A stretch of DNA of 64,000 nucleotides from Diphasiastrum complanatum. Taxonomy: Eukaryota > Streptophyta > Lycopodiopsida > Lycopodiales > Lycopodiaceae. Location of the stretch: the NCBI GenBank assembly GCA_029204225.1, contig CM055099.1:66677852-66741851 (forward strand), read 5' to 3'. Positions 34,400 to 46,787 of the stretch are shown in pieces (positions within the stretch are counted from its first letter, which is position 1; each line of letters begins with the position of its first letter). The translations under genes and the position numbers were made by a program. A model generated the notes under the pieces. The model saw only the letters and a program-made list of their open reading frames with translations. It was not told the DNA's origin and ran no database searches.

Positions 34400-34768
34400 T
34401 CCTTTGTCAGTCCACACGTGCGAATTTGTTTTTTTGGGTTCGAATTTTTACGCAAATTCACGATTGCTTTGCTGGATATCAATTTCAAGCGCGCCGCTTG
34501 CTCTCATTACATCTTGTTGGCTAATATGTGCCTGGATCCGATACTGCATCGTCCGGTATCACATTCGATCACGTCTCGCAACCCTTTTCTTTTCTGCACT
34601 CGAATTCGATACTCCAACTTCAAATATCTCTCTCGAGCGCACGTTGATTTGACGTGCTTGTCAGACCTGGGGTTTGCGCCTGAGAGCGATATTTGGAACT
34701 TTAGTTCTATTATTTTTGTTTAAAATGTCTAATTTTGAATCCAGTTTGCTTTCTTTTTTTTATGAATT
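34400..34768 (+). repeat. Inverted fragment of the histone-Ulp1/ORF2 unit
   Basis: Read on the plus strand, 34412-34500 resembles the minus-strand leader of the histone-Ulp1 gene (cacacgtgcgaa, 'ggatatcaatttcaagcgcg'). The 34685-34765 part matches the minus strand of 31742-31830, including ATGTCTAATTTTGAATCC, the ORF2 start. It forms a roughly 80-bp inverted repeat flanking the histone-Ulp1 gene and points to an inverted, mostly deleted second unit. ORFs on it are short and uninformative. The 34850-35190 stretch shows nothing recognisable. Confidence 0.65.
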
Positions 34769-35199
34769 TTTGCACGTGTGATAAGACGGCCGAGACACGT
34801 GTCATCAGATGACTACACCACGTGGAAATTCCGTACTGATAATGATGACCCCCACGTGTCCCCATAATTGGTATATTATTATCAGTTCCTAATATTGATA
34901 TAGAAAATATAGAAAAATTGATTGAATAGAGATCTATTTGTAAATAGAGAGACATAAAAAAAAAAGATATAATCATTTTACTTGTAAACAACCCGTTTAT
35001 GGGTTTTTTTATTGATATCACAATAGATTCTTACAATCAGCTTGTGTCCATAGTCTAATAATGGAATGCCATTTTTCTATAATGATAAAAAGACATTGGC
35101 ATGTATTTGCTGATAGTGAATCTCAATGTTCTTCCATAAGTTGGATTGTTTCGCCAATATTCGTGTTAAGCGGGTAAGGCATGGTCATTTGTACACTCT

Positions 35200-35480
35200 A
35201 AGTCATGATTATGCTCTAACTTTACTATAGAAGACTACTTCTCAAACCCAAAACACTTCATGGCACAACCATCTTGGTCATTTCAATATAAGGTCTATGT
35301 GTACCTCACAATTTGAGAAAAAAGCTTGACAAGAAATCTCGAAAATGCATATTCATTGGATACCCAGCTTGCTACAAGCTTCCAAGGTCTATGATCCAAT
35401 AAAAAAAATGCATTTATAAGTAGATGCCACTTTTAATGAAGACTCATTTTATGATGTCAAGGACAAGCAACCAACATCTA
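35200..35480 (+). pseudogene. Copia integrase fragments
   Basis: A plus-strand frame shows WHNHLGHFNIRSM, the copia pre-integrase His motif. It is followed closely by KKSRKCIFIGYP and VDATFNEDSFYD, the post-integrase end. The catalytic core between them is deleted. This is an old internally deleted copia relic, unrelated in position to the other elements. Confidence 0.75.
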
Positions 35481-35554
35481 ATTTGACCCTAGAGTAAGAT
35501 TTTTGATGTCCATGTATTGGTCATATTCGACCATACTTGGAATTCAATCCAATA

Positions 35555-36310
35555 CTATTCCAACTATATGACATTTAACTGTACAACATCAGAATGGTAT
35601 AATTGGCTACATGTTTTGTCCAATATATGTCGATAACCAGAAATTACAAAGTGATATATATATATATATAAAATAATAAAATAAAAATACACAATCGAAT
35701 TACAAGTCTAAAATATAAAAAGCCGTATGTGTAAATAATCTCTTTAATAGATTTAGTACAACACCAAGTCATTGGAAACTAAACCTACCTAACTTGAAAC
35801 GAGGAAGGCATACCAGGGTCTATTTTGTTTGCATATACTTGCAAAACACAGACGTGACTCTTCTAACGAGCACCTTTTCGGAGGGGAATTTTACAAGCTA
35901 CAACCAATGCCAAAGATATGAAACACAAGAATCTCAAGTCTCTCAATTTACACAACTGTAAATTTAGTACGTGAGAAGCGCTCCATGCCCCAACTTCTAC
36001 AAGCCACATTGACATGAAAAAGCTTGAGTGAGGCACTTCATGGCAACAGAAATAGAACAGAAAGAAGCTTCAGATTGACACTCTTTGAAGATTTGAAGTC
36101 TAGATTACTAGATTCCATTTTCCCTTGCTTAAATGGGTGCCATTGTGCAATTGCTACTCTCTATTCTTTGTTTTGCTTCCCTAAAAAACACACGTTCCTC
36201 CATGGAAACCGCCTCTTTTATCACCTTATTTCTTAATGAGAGGAGATACCTAATGTGTCCTTGCTTGGTGAGGTTGGTACCCCTAGAGCAAAGTCGTTGT
36301 CCTTTTGTTA
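35555..36310 (+). repeat. Germin-upstream repeat R3, uninterrupted copy (Copia-1 empty site)
   Basis: Collinear with 5840-6179 joined to 12611-13060 and inverted relative to 50200-50745. Near 35887-35893 it carries the single GAATT where Copia-1 inserted in its paralogue. At 36133 a short frame MGAIVQLLLSILCFASL resembles a secretion signal peptide; it could be the first exon of the germin-like relic downstream, but no splice link is clear. Confidence 0.85.
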
Positions 36311-36585
36311 TGTAGGTGATAAAGAGTGCACTAAATACAAAACTGATGCCCCTACTTCTAACGGTTGTCGCGTAAGCCAAGTCAAGCTCAAGAGGTGTTG
36401 TTCCAAGAGTGAGAGTGCGAGCGAGCGAGCGAGAGCAGTCTGTTTAGTATAAATTGTGAAGCGGAAATGGAGAGAAAACCATTCACTCGAAACGCACGTT
36501 TCCTTCAACCGTGGATCATAAAAAGTTCCAATTATAGCCATCTTTTGGTTGTATTTGGTGGTAGTGCATATAGTGCGAGTTACAT

Positions 36586-36605
36586 AAACCCTAAACCCTA
36601 AACCC
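36586..36605. repeat. Telomere-like (CCCTAAA) x3 motif
   Basis: 'aaaccctaaaccctaaaccc' matches the plant telomere repeat or telo-box sequence. It lies right at the 5' edge of the germin-like coding relic, so it could be intronic or promoter sequence. Three units are too few to call an interstitial telomere. Confidence 0.8.
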
Positions 36606-37070
36606 GGCAATACTTCCAATAAATTGGGCTTAGCAGTGACAGCGGCCAATGCCCTCACCTTTGGGGGTCTCAACACTCAGGGGGTCTCTGCAGCTCGCAT
36701 CGACTTTGCAGAGAACGGCCTCAACCCTCCCCATGTTCACCCCCGTGCGGCTTAGATTCTCTTCCTCGCAGAAGGCAAACTCCTAGTCGGTTTTGTTACC
36801 AGCACGCCGGATAATAATCTCTTCGCTCAAACGCTCAATGCCGGGGAACTCTTCATCTTCCCCAGAGGACTCGTGCATTTCCAGCTCAACGTCGGCTATG
36901 GCACAGCTCTGGCTTTCTCTTCCTTCAACAGCCAGAATCAAGGCACTTCGCAAGTTGCAAAGGCGCTCTTTGCCTCCAATCCACCTATCGATGGCGCCGT
37001 GTTGGAGAAGGCACTGCAGCTGAGCGCTGCGGATGTGCAGCGCCTCAGATCTCTGATCAGCAAAACATAG
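36600..37070 (+). pseudogene. Germin-like protein (cupin) pseudogene
   Basis: The frame begins [20 protein letters not shown] and contains [24 protein letters not shown]-stop-ILFLAEG, GELFIFPRGLVHFQLN and NPPIDGAVLEKAL, ending LRSLISKT. This is the extracellular cupin barrel of germin-like proteins, which bind manganese through three His and one Glu. The metal His residues HVH and H of VHFQ are kept. The Glu codon expected after HPRAA is TAG (36753-36755), a GAG-to-TAG change removing the Glu ligand and truncating the protein. Otherwise the frame is open to the normal C-terminus, suggesting recent loss. The signal-peptide exon is missing or lies at 36133. A fragment copy is at 15437-15544. 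Confidence 0.9.
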
Positions 37071-37450
37071 TTCGCAACATGATATTCCTGGCTAATAACA
37101 CTCGTGCACACGATGTAGCACGAAGTCTGAAGTAATACAGATAGTCTATGTTCATTAATTACTCATGTGGATCATAATTCAGTTTCAATCATAAATAAAA
37201 TTGTTGGATTATATTTTCTTTGAGGCTCTATCACTGAAATGATTGTACATTGAGGTTAGTTACATATTGTATCGCTTGTTGAGCTGGTTTCTTCGGAGCT
37301 TGGCGCGTTATTTTTCAAAGATTATGTAAGTGGAATGTGGTTCAGGTTCATGGTATGGTTTTGAATGCTTCGAACTTTAGATAGTTTGCATCCACTGGTT
37401 TTTAACGAACTTAGCAATTTCGTTTCAATCCAAGGATCACGCAGGAAGGT

Positions 37451-37454
<4 letters not shown>
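37071..37454 (+). repeat. Germin 3' flank, duplicate of 15545-15949
   Basis: Non-coding sequence alignable with the 15.5-kb copy, including the approach to the GA tract ('ggatcacgcaggaaggtgat'). Confidence 0.85.
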
Positions 37455-37491
<37 letters not shown>

Positions 37492-37524
37492 ACACACACA
37501 CAAAAACACACACACACACACACA
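37455..37524. repeat. (GA)n(CA)n microsatellite
   Basis: About 17 GA units pass into CA units with an 'aaaa' interruption near 37502. It is the short counterpart of the 148-bp GA tract at 15950. Confidence 0.95.
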
Positions 37525-38010
37525 ACCTTTTTACTAGTCAACTTTAGATTTAATTAAACATTTAGGATGCACATTTAAGTACTAATTTTGACTGACTTTT
37601 GTACAGCATAATACAACTTGCATAAAAAAGACTTTGACATGTTGTTTTTGGGTATAATCCACTCATTACTTTCAAAATTGGAAGGAGGTATAGACTCTAG
37701 TTTTCCTACTCCTCTCTTCAAATTTGGAATATACATGGTATCATTAAAAACAATTCGAAATTTTCCAAGTTCTTCTTGGGTTCGTCCTTTATATTTCAAT
37801 CTACCAATTTATGAACGAATGACATCTTTGATACTTGAAAGACGCTTTTTAGGAATGTGTTGGTGTATATTTTATGGATACGAATATGAAATACAAAAAA
37901 CAATTGTAAGTTTTTATTATAATAAACAATTAAATAATTAAGTTTTCTATAAGTAATTCAAAAGATTAGTACAATACTTAGAGTCACATATTCAATAATC
38001 ACAAAGATTC
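37520..38010. repeat. Left arm of large inverted repeat (right arm 39165-39620)
   Basis: The reverse complement of this segment aligns with 39165-39620 over most of its length with substitutions and small indels. The arms flank a spacer of about 1.15 kb that holds the 38.3-39.1 kb repeat. Both arms contain pieces of the unknown gene family seen at 57.4-58.5 kb. Confidence 0.85.
37575..37799 (-). pseudogene. Fragment of unknown family (homologue of 57.4-58.2 kb ORF)
   Basis: The 74-codon frame contains YKGRTQEELGKFRIVFND and GVGKLESIPPSNFESNEWII. It aligns with YRGRSPKELADCGIYFYE and GFGKLEAIPLPSFQSDEWPT of the gene at 57.4-58.2 kb. Only this exon-sized piece remains. A more degraded inverted sister lies on the plus strand near 39370-39560. 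The family is not recognised. Confidence 0.75.
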
Positions 38011-38249
38011 GTCAAATCAACATTTAGTTCCGGCTTATCGATAAGTATCTCCGATGATTTAAACTTTTGTACAAAATTTGCTTTCCAAGTAGAGTAGCAT
38101 TTCCACAAAATGGGGTTCATGCTAGCGTTGGGCACACTAGCAAAGGTATGTAACTTCTTGTCCCTTTCAATAAATTCTGTAACAGACTCGAGGCTCTTAT
38201 TATGCCCTTGTACGAGTTGTAGGAGGGGATTTTATGGACTGTTTATAGA

Positions 38250-39135
<886 letters not shown>

Positions 39136-39164
39136 TGTTTATATGCATTTAGAGCTAAATGTCA

Positions 39165-39620
39165 ATTTGATGAATCTTTGTGATTATTGAAATGTGACTA
39201 TAAGTATTGTACTAATCTTTTGAACTACTTATGAAAAACATTTAATTGTTTATTAGAATAAAAAATTACCATTGTTTTTTGTATTTCATATTCATATTCA
39301 TCAAATATACACAAACAGAAGCCTAAAAATCTTCTTTCGTGTATCAAAGATGTCATCCGTTCATAAATTGGTAGATTGAAATATAAAGGATGAACCCTAG
39401 AAGAACTTGGAAAATTTTGAATTTTTTTAATAATACTATGTATATTGCAAATTTGAAGGGTGGAGTAGGAAAACTAGAGTCTATACCTCGTTCCAATTTT
39501 CAAAGTAATGAGTTGTATTATATTGTACAAAAGTCAGTCAAAATTAGTACTTGATCCAAAAATGTGCATCCAAAATTTTAAGTTTAATCTAAAGTTCACT
39601 AGTAAAAAGGTTGTGTGTGT
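39165..39620. repeat. Right arm of large inverted repeat
   Basis: Inverted match to 37520-38010. On the plus strand near 39375 it reads KYKG-stop-TLEELGKF, a broken copy of the unknown-family fragment on the minus strand of the left arm. The next 330 bp (39621-39949) show nothing recognisable. Confidence 0.85.
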
Positions 39621-39949
39621 CCCATATGCGAGAAAAACATTGTAGACAACTTTTTGAATCTTGGTTTAATTTAACAATATAGTTGCACATGTTTAGCATG
39701 TTTTGATATCTCGCTCTATGTACTTAAAAGATGGGATGTGTGTGAGTGCTACTAGCATGTTATATATTTGTGCCTCATTAGATATTTGGATCTCCTTAAG
39801 AGATGAGAATGTGTGTTGACCTCAAAAGTCCTAGTGATTCAAGAGATAGTGGGTGGGTTGTAGAGTGGCATCGACTTCTTAAGAGAAATGATACATGAGA
39901 TTTTTTTCATATGTTTTAGTTGTTGGATATGGAAGTAGGTGAGTCATTT

Positions 39950-40771
39950 TTTGGTTTTTAAGTCATTAGTAGGAGGGGATTTGAATGAATAGTAATGGTG
40001 GTGCGATTTCCATTTATGCATTCGATGAAGGGAGCATTTGAAACTTCTTTGAACATAGGAAAAGTGAATATACTTACAATGGTTGGAATATACCATTATG
40101 GGCTAGAAATCATAGTGTCATCACAATCAAGAGAAGTCATTGGAACACACAATTCATGGCTTTACACAATTAGAGGCATCTAAGAAATAAGATGTGTTGA
40201 TAGGTAGACATTGTCATTACTTATTTATATCGTGATAAAAAAATTTGTCATGGATCTACTTGGGTGAATATATTTTCTTTGAAATGAAATTTGTGTGCTT
40301 TTTTATTGAGATAGGCCAAGTAATTCATTAACCTTGATCTTGATGGAGTCAAGTTGTGATTGTAGATATGCTTAAGACTTTTGAGAAGCACTAAAACAAC
40401 CATGTTCATAGACAAATATGGGGAAACATCTTTAGATGTGTTGAAGTATGAACCTGTGGTCAGCCACGAAAGCACGCAAGAAGTTGGAGGAGGTGAATGT
40501 GATCACCCTTTCAACAATGATAAGAAGCCCGAAACAAATGTGAACGCAAACAATGGCACAACAGAGTTTTCAAATCGGCAAACACGAAAGGAACTGCAAT
40601 GGAACAACTGGCGGGCATTACCAATGATGTGACCCATGATCTACAGGCATATAGAAGGAAGTACCACCTCTTGGGACCACTGCTTAATAAGAAAGGAAGT
40701 ACCTAAGAAGACTCCATACATGACCTTTTGGAAATAAATCCAAAAGGGCACTTTTTGTACTTAGGCACAAT
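39950..40771 (-). repeat. Repeat block R5, inverted copy, part 1
   Basis: Reverse-complement match to about 22556-23262, continuing after Copia-3 at 47182. An 83-codon plus ORF at 40381-40632 (Asn/Glu-rich) has no known relatives to me and does not look conserved between the copies. Confidence 0.85.
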
Positions 40772-40776
40772 GTCAG
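40772..40776. repeat. Target-site duplication GTCAG of Copia-3, left
   Basis: GTCAG precedes the LTR here and recurs at 47182-47186. In the paralogue at 22540-22556 the sequence is undivided (reverse complement gcacaatgtcagccgcc). Confidence 0.92.
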
Positions 40777-41153
40777 TGTTAAGTCTTAAGCATGCAACCA
40801 AACGACATATCAGATAATAATCAGTGACTTGTACACACAATAGATCTTCATCCTACTAAAAAGCTTTATCTATCATTTAATAAAGAAGAACTTAGTACAT
40901 GATCGCTTCTCAAAGATTGACAATACACACAGTCTCTTTTCATTCACTCTACATTACTTACAAAAAGAGATGCATTAGCTACAAGAACTCATCATACTTA
41001 TCACATTGCTACCACCTATCACTTGCAAAACTCTTGCCTAAACTAATCCCATTAGCTACCTAACTGTCAACCGCGTATCATGCCATATGATCCTGAAACT
41101 ACTCTCAGCAACTAACCTACCAGAAAAGTATTCATTGAACTATGAACTCAACA
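40777..41153 (-). repeat. Copia-3 3' LTR
   Basis: Minus-strand start TGTTGAGTTC at 41153, preceded by the purine-rich GAAGGGGAATC (41154-41164), the likely polypurine tract. It ends GACTTAACA at 40777. Confidence 0.88.
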
Positions 41154-41162
41154 GATTCCCCT

Positions 41163-41725
41163 TCAAGGAATTCTTCTTAATCCTACGAGATCGACAAGCT
41201 TCATATGTTGTTCTTTCGAAAGTGCTTTGGTAAGCATGTTGGCTATCATAGCCTTGGTTCCACAGTACTCCACAACAAGTTTGTTGTCATCAACTAGCTC
41301 CTTAACAAACTTGTATTGCAACTCAATGTGCTTACTCTTCTTGTGCTTCCCTCCATTCTTGCAAATGAAAATACAACTTTGATTATCATTTCTTATGATC
41401 ATCATTTTCTGCTTCATGCTCCATTCTTTCAGCAGGTTTCGTATCCATAGCGCTTCTCTGGTAGCATAACGAAGTGCCATATAGTTGAACAAATAAAAAC
41501 ATACCCCGATGTTGATCCCCTTGTGTCCATGTCTCCTCCCCAATCTGCACCAGCATAACCTATTATTCTAACATCAAAATTAGATGAAAAAGTTAGACCC
41601 CAATTTGTTGTGCCTTTTATATATTTGAGGATTTTTTTCACAGCCTTCCAGTGTGAGTGCTCTTCCTGGGTGTTAACAAACTGGCTCACTTTATTCATGT
41701 TGAATGCTATGTTGGCCTTGTGCAC
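41163..41725 (-). pseudogene. Copia-3 RNase H
   Basis: Two overlapping frames cover RNase H: YAGADWGGDMDTRGSTSGYV, EALWIRNLLKE, IRNDNQSCIFICKNG and KHKKSKHIELQYKFVKELVD. They end MLTKALSKEQHMKLVDLVGL. A frame change near 41500 and loss of the usual AEYxA segment (ALRYATREALW) mark it as inactive. Confidence 0.85.
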
Positions 41726-42730
41726 ACAGCTGCATCCATAAGAGATCCCACCAAATTTTGAAATGGCTTATTTTTCATTTCTTCCACTTCATGATCCTTT
41801 GGTGCCATACCAAAACTTACTTCATGCCCCTTTTCTGCTAGAGTGTTCATGACATTTGACTCAGTTATTTGATAGCGAATGAGCATCTCCTAAATGTACC
41901 TGCTTTGTGTCACAATGTTAATTCCTGCAATGATATTCCTTTCTATCTGAATACTTAGACAATAAGCTACTTTCCCCAAGTCTTTTACTTTAGATTCCAG
42001 TGCTAGTGCTCGTTGGATTTTCTTGATGTTATACTCATCATTTCCTATGATCAGGATATCTTCTACATATACTGCTAACTGAACAATATACTAATCATTT
42101 ATGAGAGTATGAATGCTTCCATCAGATACACATAGTTTCATTCCAAGATGTCTTACAACTTTTTCAAATCTGTGATTCCATTGCCTACACCCCTACTTTA
42201 GACCATATATGGCCTTCTTCAACTTGCAACATTTATTGCTTTCAACTTCAAAATCAGGCGGCTGTATCATGTAAATGGTCTTTTCTAAAATTCCATTCAA
42301 AAATGTTGTTTTCACATCCGACTGCAAAATTTTCCAATTCTTTTGAGTAGCGATTGCCACCATGATCCTTATGGAAGTAATTCTTACCACAGGTGCATAG
42401 GTTTCGGTGTAGTCTATTCCTTCTATCTGGTTGTATCCTTTTGCTACAAGTCAGGCTTTGAACCTGTCATCACATTTGTCAGCATTCAATTTAACTTTGT
42501 ATACTCATTTGTTTCCAATTACCTTTGCATTTGTTGGTATATCCGCGAGCTCCCATACTTGGTTCTCTTCCATGGACTGAATCTCTTCTTCCATACTTCT
42601 TTGATGGCTTCTTGACTCTTGTTGATTTTCTGACATCACTTGGAAAACTGCTCTAATCTTGTCCTTTGTCTTCCTCGTGACCTTTTGTTGTTGCTGCATC
42701 CTATCTTTTAGCTTCCAACTCAACTTTGAG
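41726..42730 (-). pseudogene. Copia-3 reverse transcriptase
   Basis: The RT pieces include VRITSIRIMVAIATQKNW, LQSDVKTTFLNGILEKTIYM and KKAIYGLK (42193-42390). An active-site segment reading AVYVEDIL near 42040-42075 has YVED in place of YVDD. Several stops and frame changes intervene. 42505-42723 covers the linker before RT (EEIQSMEENQVWELADIP). Confidence 0.8.
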
Positions 42731-42939
42731 ATCTATGGATTGACCTTGCAATGGTTGAGTTGGTTCTATCTAATAGCTTATCTCCAAATAGTTCTTCTTT
42801 GGGAGTATTTGTATCATAGCATGATTTGTCCTCATAAATTCTACATCTCTTGAAACTATGATCTGGTTAGTTTCTAGGATGTAAATCCTATATCCCTTCT
42901 GCCTGTCAGGATATCCCACAAATACTCAATATCAAGCTT

Positions 42940-43660
42940 CTACTTACCAACATCTTCCACTAATGCAAAACACAAGCAACCAAAAATTCTTATATGATCT
43001 AGCTTTGATTTGGATTTGTTCCAAAGCTCATTTGGCATTTTCCACTCCAATCTCTGTACTGGCAACTTGTTGTAAATATATGCAGCTGCTGACAAAGGTT
43101 CTACCCAAAACATTTTAGGCAAATTCTTTCCATATATCATGCACCTCACACTATTTAGCAAGGTTTGATTCACTCTTTCACTAATGCCATTCTGCTGCAG
43201 ATTATGAGGACAAGTTAACTGTCTTTTAATTCCCTCTTGTCTGCAAAATTGGACAAATTATTTGCTGATATATTCCCCTCCATTATTTGTTCTTAAAGGC
43301 CAGAGGTGCTATCCCCTTCTGAGATTTACATGCATTCACATCATCTTTGAAAACAAATAAGGCCTCTAACTTGAGTTTTATAGGCTTTACAACAGTATAA
43401 CTAGAGTAATCATCTGTAATCATTATAAAATACTTTGTAGATCCTATAGACGATACTTCAATGGGTCCACAAAGATCATTGTGAACGAGATCTAGTATTT
43501 TAGTGCTAAAGTGCTTACTAGACTTAGCAAATGGTTTCTTGTTCATTTTTGTTTTAAGACAAGCTTCACACTGTTTGCATTTGATTAGTTCTTCTTCGTC
43601 CCATCCATCTAGTTGATCACTTTCGGTATTAGCTTGGCTAGTTTTTGTGAGATCCTAATC
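42940..43660 (-). pseudogene. Copia-3 integrase
   Basis: 43283-43546 encodes LDLVHNDLCGPIEVSSIGST and FIMITDDYSSYTVVKPIKL. 42940-43173 encodes MNQTLLNSVRCMIYGKNLPK, AAAYIYNKLPVQ and DHIRIFGCLCFALV. The order and content are typical of copia integrase. The core is split by frame changes near 43180-43280. Confidence 0.85.
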
Positions 43661-43768
43661 TCTCATTCTAAAATAATGATTTTCGCTAGATCTTTCTTCA
43701 TCAATATTTGCATATTCTTCTTGTATAGGATTGCACTCAACTCTAAATAGATTTCCAACTTTAATACA

Positions 43769-44793
43769 CTATATAACCAGCTTTTCATCAATATGAATTA
43801 GACAGTTCCTCCCTTGAAATCTATTCTCAATTCTCATATCCATCATTCTGATGATAGTAAGAAGATTTTTACTTATACCAGGTACAAATAAAACTTCCAT
43901 CAGCTTACCCCTTCTTGTTTTACTAAGTTCAATAAGAACATGACCTATCACCTCTGCAACAATAGGCTTGTTGTTTCCCATAAAAATGCTAATAGGAGGA
44001 TCTAGATACCTGAAGTCTCGAATGATATGTCTGTTGGGCATCATATGAGATGTGGCTCCAGAATCCACATACCAGTGTAGATCTAGTTCTTGATCGCTAT
44101 CACTGATGATTAGAATCTTATTCCTGCAATGTTCAGCTTTAAGAGGAGTAGTCTTTTGTCTTGCCATCATACATCTTTCTTCAGGTTCCGCAACTTCTTT
44201 AGCCAATTTTGCTACTTCTCTGATCTGCATCTGCTTAATCTGTGCTTTGATTAGGCAATCTCTTACCAGATGAGCTGGCGAATCACAAGCATAGCATTTC
44301 CTTTCGGTCTTCTTCCGGAACTCTTTCTTTCCCTTGGCATGTTGCATTTCCTTTTGCTTCTACCGATTTTGGGCTTGATTTCATTGAGATGTCATAATCA
44401 AAGCCATTTCTTGGTCAGATTGACCTGCCATTTTGCTTCTTCTTAGCTTCATCTGAATGATCCTTGCCATCGCTACTTCTGGCGTTAATAAATCTTCTTT
44501 ATCATCTGCATATGGAGCCTCTATGATAGCAATGGTGGTTTCAAAGAATGAAGGCAATCCTCCAGGAAATAAAGCTGCTACATCCTTGTCCTTCATAGAA
44601 AAACCCAATGCTCCTATGCATGTCTTTGAATCTTCTTAGATAGGAGGTAATTTATTCGCCCTCTGCTATCATCCATGTGTGTTCGTTCCTTCTACATAAC
44701 AATGCTGGAGGTTACTCCTACTCCATGTTATAAATTTTGCAAGGACTTACAAACTTCTTTTGGAGTTTTTACATCTCTAACTATGGTGACTTG
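43769..44793 (-). pseudogene. Copia-3 gag C-terminal half and protease
   Basis: 44381-44608 is gag (FSMKDKDVAALFPGGLPSFF). A zinc knuckle CYACDSPAHLVRDC lies in 43769-44347, followed by LHWYVDSGATSHMMPNRHII with the protease DSGA. Gag residues (VRDVKTPKEVCKSLQN) extend to about 44793, where the foreign insert begins. Confidence 0.85.
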
Positions 44794-46452
44794 GTTTCGA
44801 CAATTTGTTAATGATTTCGGCTTTTTATCACTAAATCTTAAGCCTTTGCTTTTCCGTTGTGTATAGCCTAATCATAAGTTGCATTCAGTGGGGTACAACT
44901 CAAATTTGTTTTGTGGCATTAAGGCAGCCCTTTTACTACTTATGAATTTGGCATATGGCTGTGCCTAGTCGTTGCTCTTTTAAGTTATAAAAATCATTGA
45001 TTTAAGAAGGCACAAACCTTCGTCAAGTTGTTCTTAAGGTTATAGTCATATTTTAAAGCCCAGTCGGCATTCTCGCATTATTCGGCTTTGTGTGAAAGTC
45101 AAGTTTCAATGGCATTTTTAGCCGCTGACTATAACCCGCCATCTTCGCATTTCCTAAGGGCAAACTACTATTTTTAAAGGCAAGGCACTACAAATCTGAA
45201 GGGCCCTTGTCGCACATTTTGCACTATTCGGGATTTTCGGAGCCTTGTTCATTCTTTAGTGCCTACCTCGGAGCACGTCCACGTAGCCAGAGACTCCCAC
45301 CTTCACATTTCTTAAGGACAGCTATCGCACTTCTTAAAGCTTTGCACTTCTTCAAGTGCAACCTTTGATGCTTCCATTCATCCCTCCACGCAGGTCAGAA
45401 GGCGGCAAGCCACCATGGCACTTCCTATAGTAGTCTCTACTGCTCTCCAATGGCAGTTTGCAGACCTCTTGGAAGCCGTCGCATCTTCTACACGGCAGTT
45501 CCAGAGGCAGATTTGGTTGCTCAACCCTGCTTTCTAACTGTTGATCCTACTGTGGCAGTATGATATTGGCTTGTGAAAGCCTTGTCCCATATGTCAAATA
45601 CTGATTTGCTCTCATTCTTGAAGCAGTTGCAGAGCCCTCTTCTCTCTAACACGGATCTCTCTGGCTATATTATGCTAGTCTTATGCCATTGTAATTCATT
45701 TAGACACAATGTAGAACAGAGGCTCAGAAGCTCTGTTGGTGCTTTAATATAGATTTACTGCTTTTGCTATTCATCTACAAGTTCTGAACCTTTGTGTTCT
45801 CAGATTCTTGTATAGAGGTGTAGTAACCCCTCTTCTTTGCAGTGTCTAGACTGTAATGCACATATCTTTGTACTCTGCAAATGGTGAATACAAATAATGT
45901 AAATCTGAGTGTTCTGAATCACACACAACTTGTTTCTACTATGAATACCTTCTGTGCTTTTCATGGTGATTCATTTTGGTAATAGAAAGTTTATGGCAAT
46001 GTATTGTTTGTGCCTATACACAGTGTTTGGACTGGAATTGTCTAATGAAGTGTCTCTAGCCTTCAATCTTGTGATTTGCGCCGATCATAGGAGTTAGATT
46101 CATGATAAGCTACTTTCAAGATAATAGGAACACTGTGTGGCTTTCCCTTTTGCCGAAGTATTTGCTTTCTTGAGTTCACTCCCATTTGAATCTGAAAACC
46201 ACAATGAAGTATTTAGTATTTTTCTCCTGGGTGTTTTGTTTTCTTTGAAAGGTTGTTCTGGCAGCCCCTTGTTGAAACATCTGTTGATGACCAGTTTGCA
46301 ATCACTTCTCCTCTCCACTCCATTCATTCTTATTAATTCCTGGTTTTGCACTAATAATGACAGTATTAGCCTTTTTATTGCTCTCTACTAGGAACGATAC
46401 CCGTTTATACTACAAATATCAATCATTTTGTTGTTGGTATGTCGCGACACTA
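44794..46452. mobile_element. Insertion within Copia-3 gag, about 1.65 kb, nature unknown
   Basis: Gag homology stops after the minus-strand residues ...DTGSAQV near 46453 and resumes as TIVRDVKTPKEV near 44793. ACTTG is present at both junctions (44789-44793 and 46453-46457), a candidate 5-bp duplication. The insert has a higher GC content in 45060-45560 and no ORF of note. Its ends do not show clean TG/CA. It could be a solo LTR of another element, but this was not confirmed. Confidence 0.6.
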
Positions 46453-46739
46453 ACTTGTGCACTGCCAGTATCTCCCAGAGATAGGCAAATGATAGAGAGA
46501 GCTTGTTTCATTCTATTGTGAGACGATCTCTTCTTCTCTACGATGTTCACTAACATTTCTCCTTCGAAGATCATCTCCATTTCAATGCTACAGACAAGAT
46601 CCCAGTGTCTCTTCTCGTTTGGGATCAACTGTATTTTCCACGACCATACATCGTAGTTTTTGTCTTCCAGTTTCTCGATCTGTCTCGTTTCCTGCATATG
46701 AGCCATCCTACCTTTCACAAAGGATTGTTCAGTACACAA
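46419..46739 (-). pseudogene. Copia-3 gag N-terminus
   Basis: The frame contains RQIEKLEDKNYDVWSWKIQL, RHWDLVCSIEMEM and RMKQALSIICLSLGD. This is the N-terminal gag region of copia elements (usual form NYxxWKxxMKxxL...ALxxIxLSL). It breaks where the insert starts. Confidence 0.85.
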
Positions 46740-46787
46740 TCCAATTAAACAATATTAAAACTTTTTAAAAGGACAGTATGCATGTCA

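Noticed and set aside
36586-36605. Interstitial telomere
   Set aside because: Only three CCCTAAA units. Short telo-boxes are common near plant genes.
40381-40632. 83-codon plus ORF in repeat block R5
   Set aside because: It has no recognisable motif, and the paralogous copy does not appear to keep the frame open.
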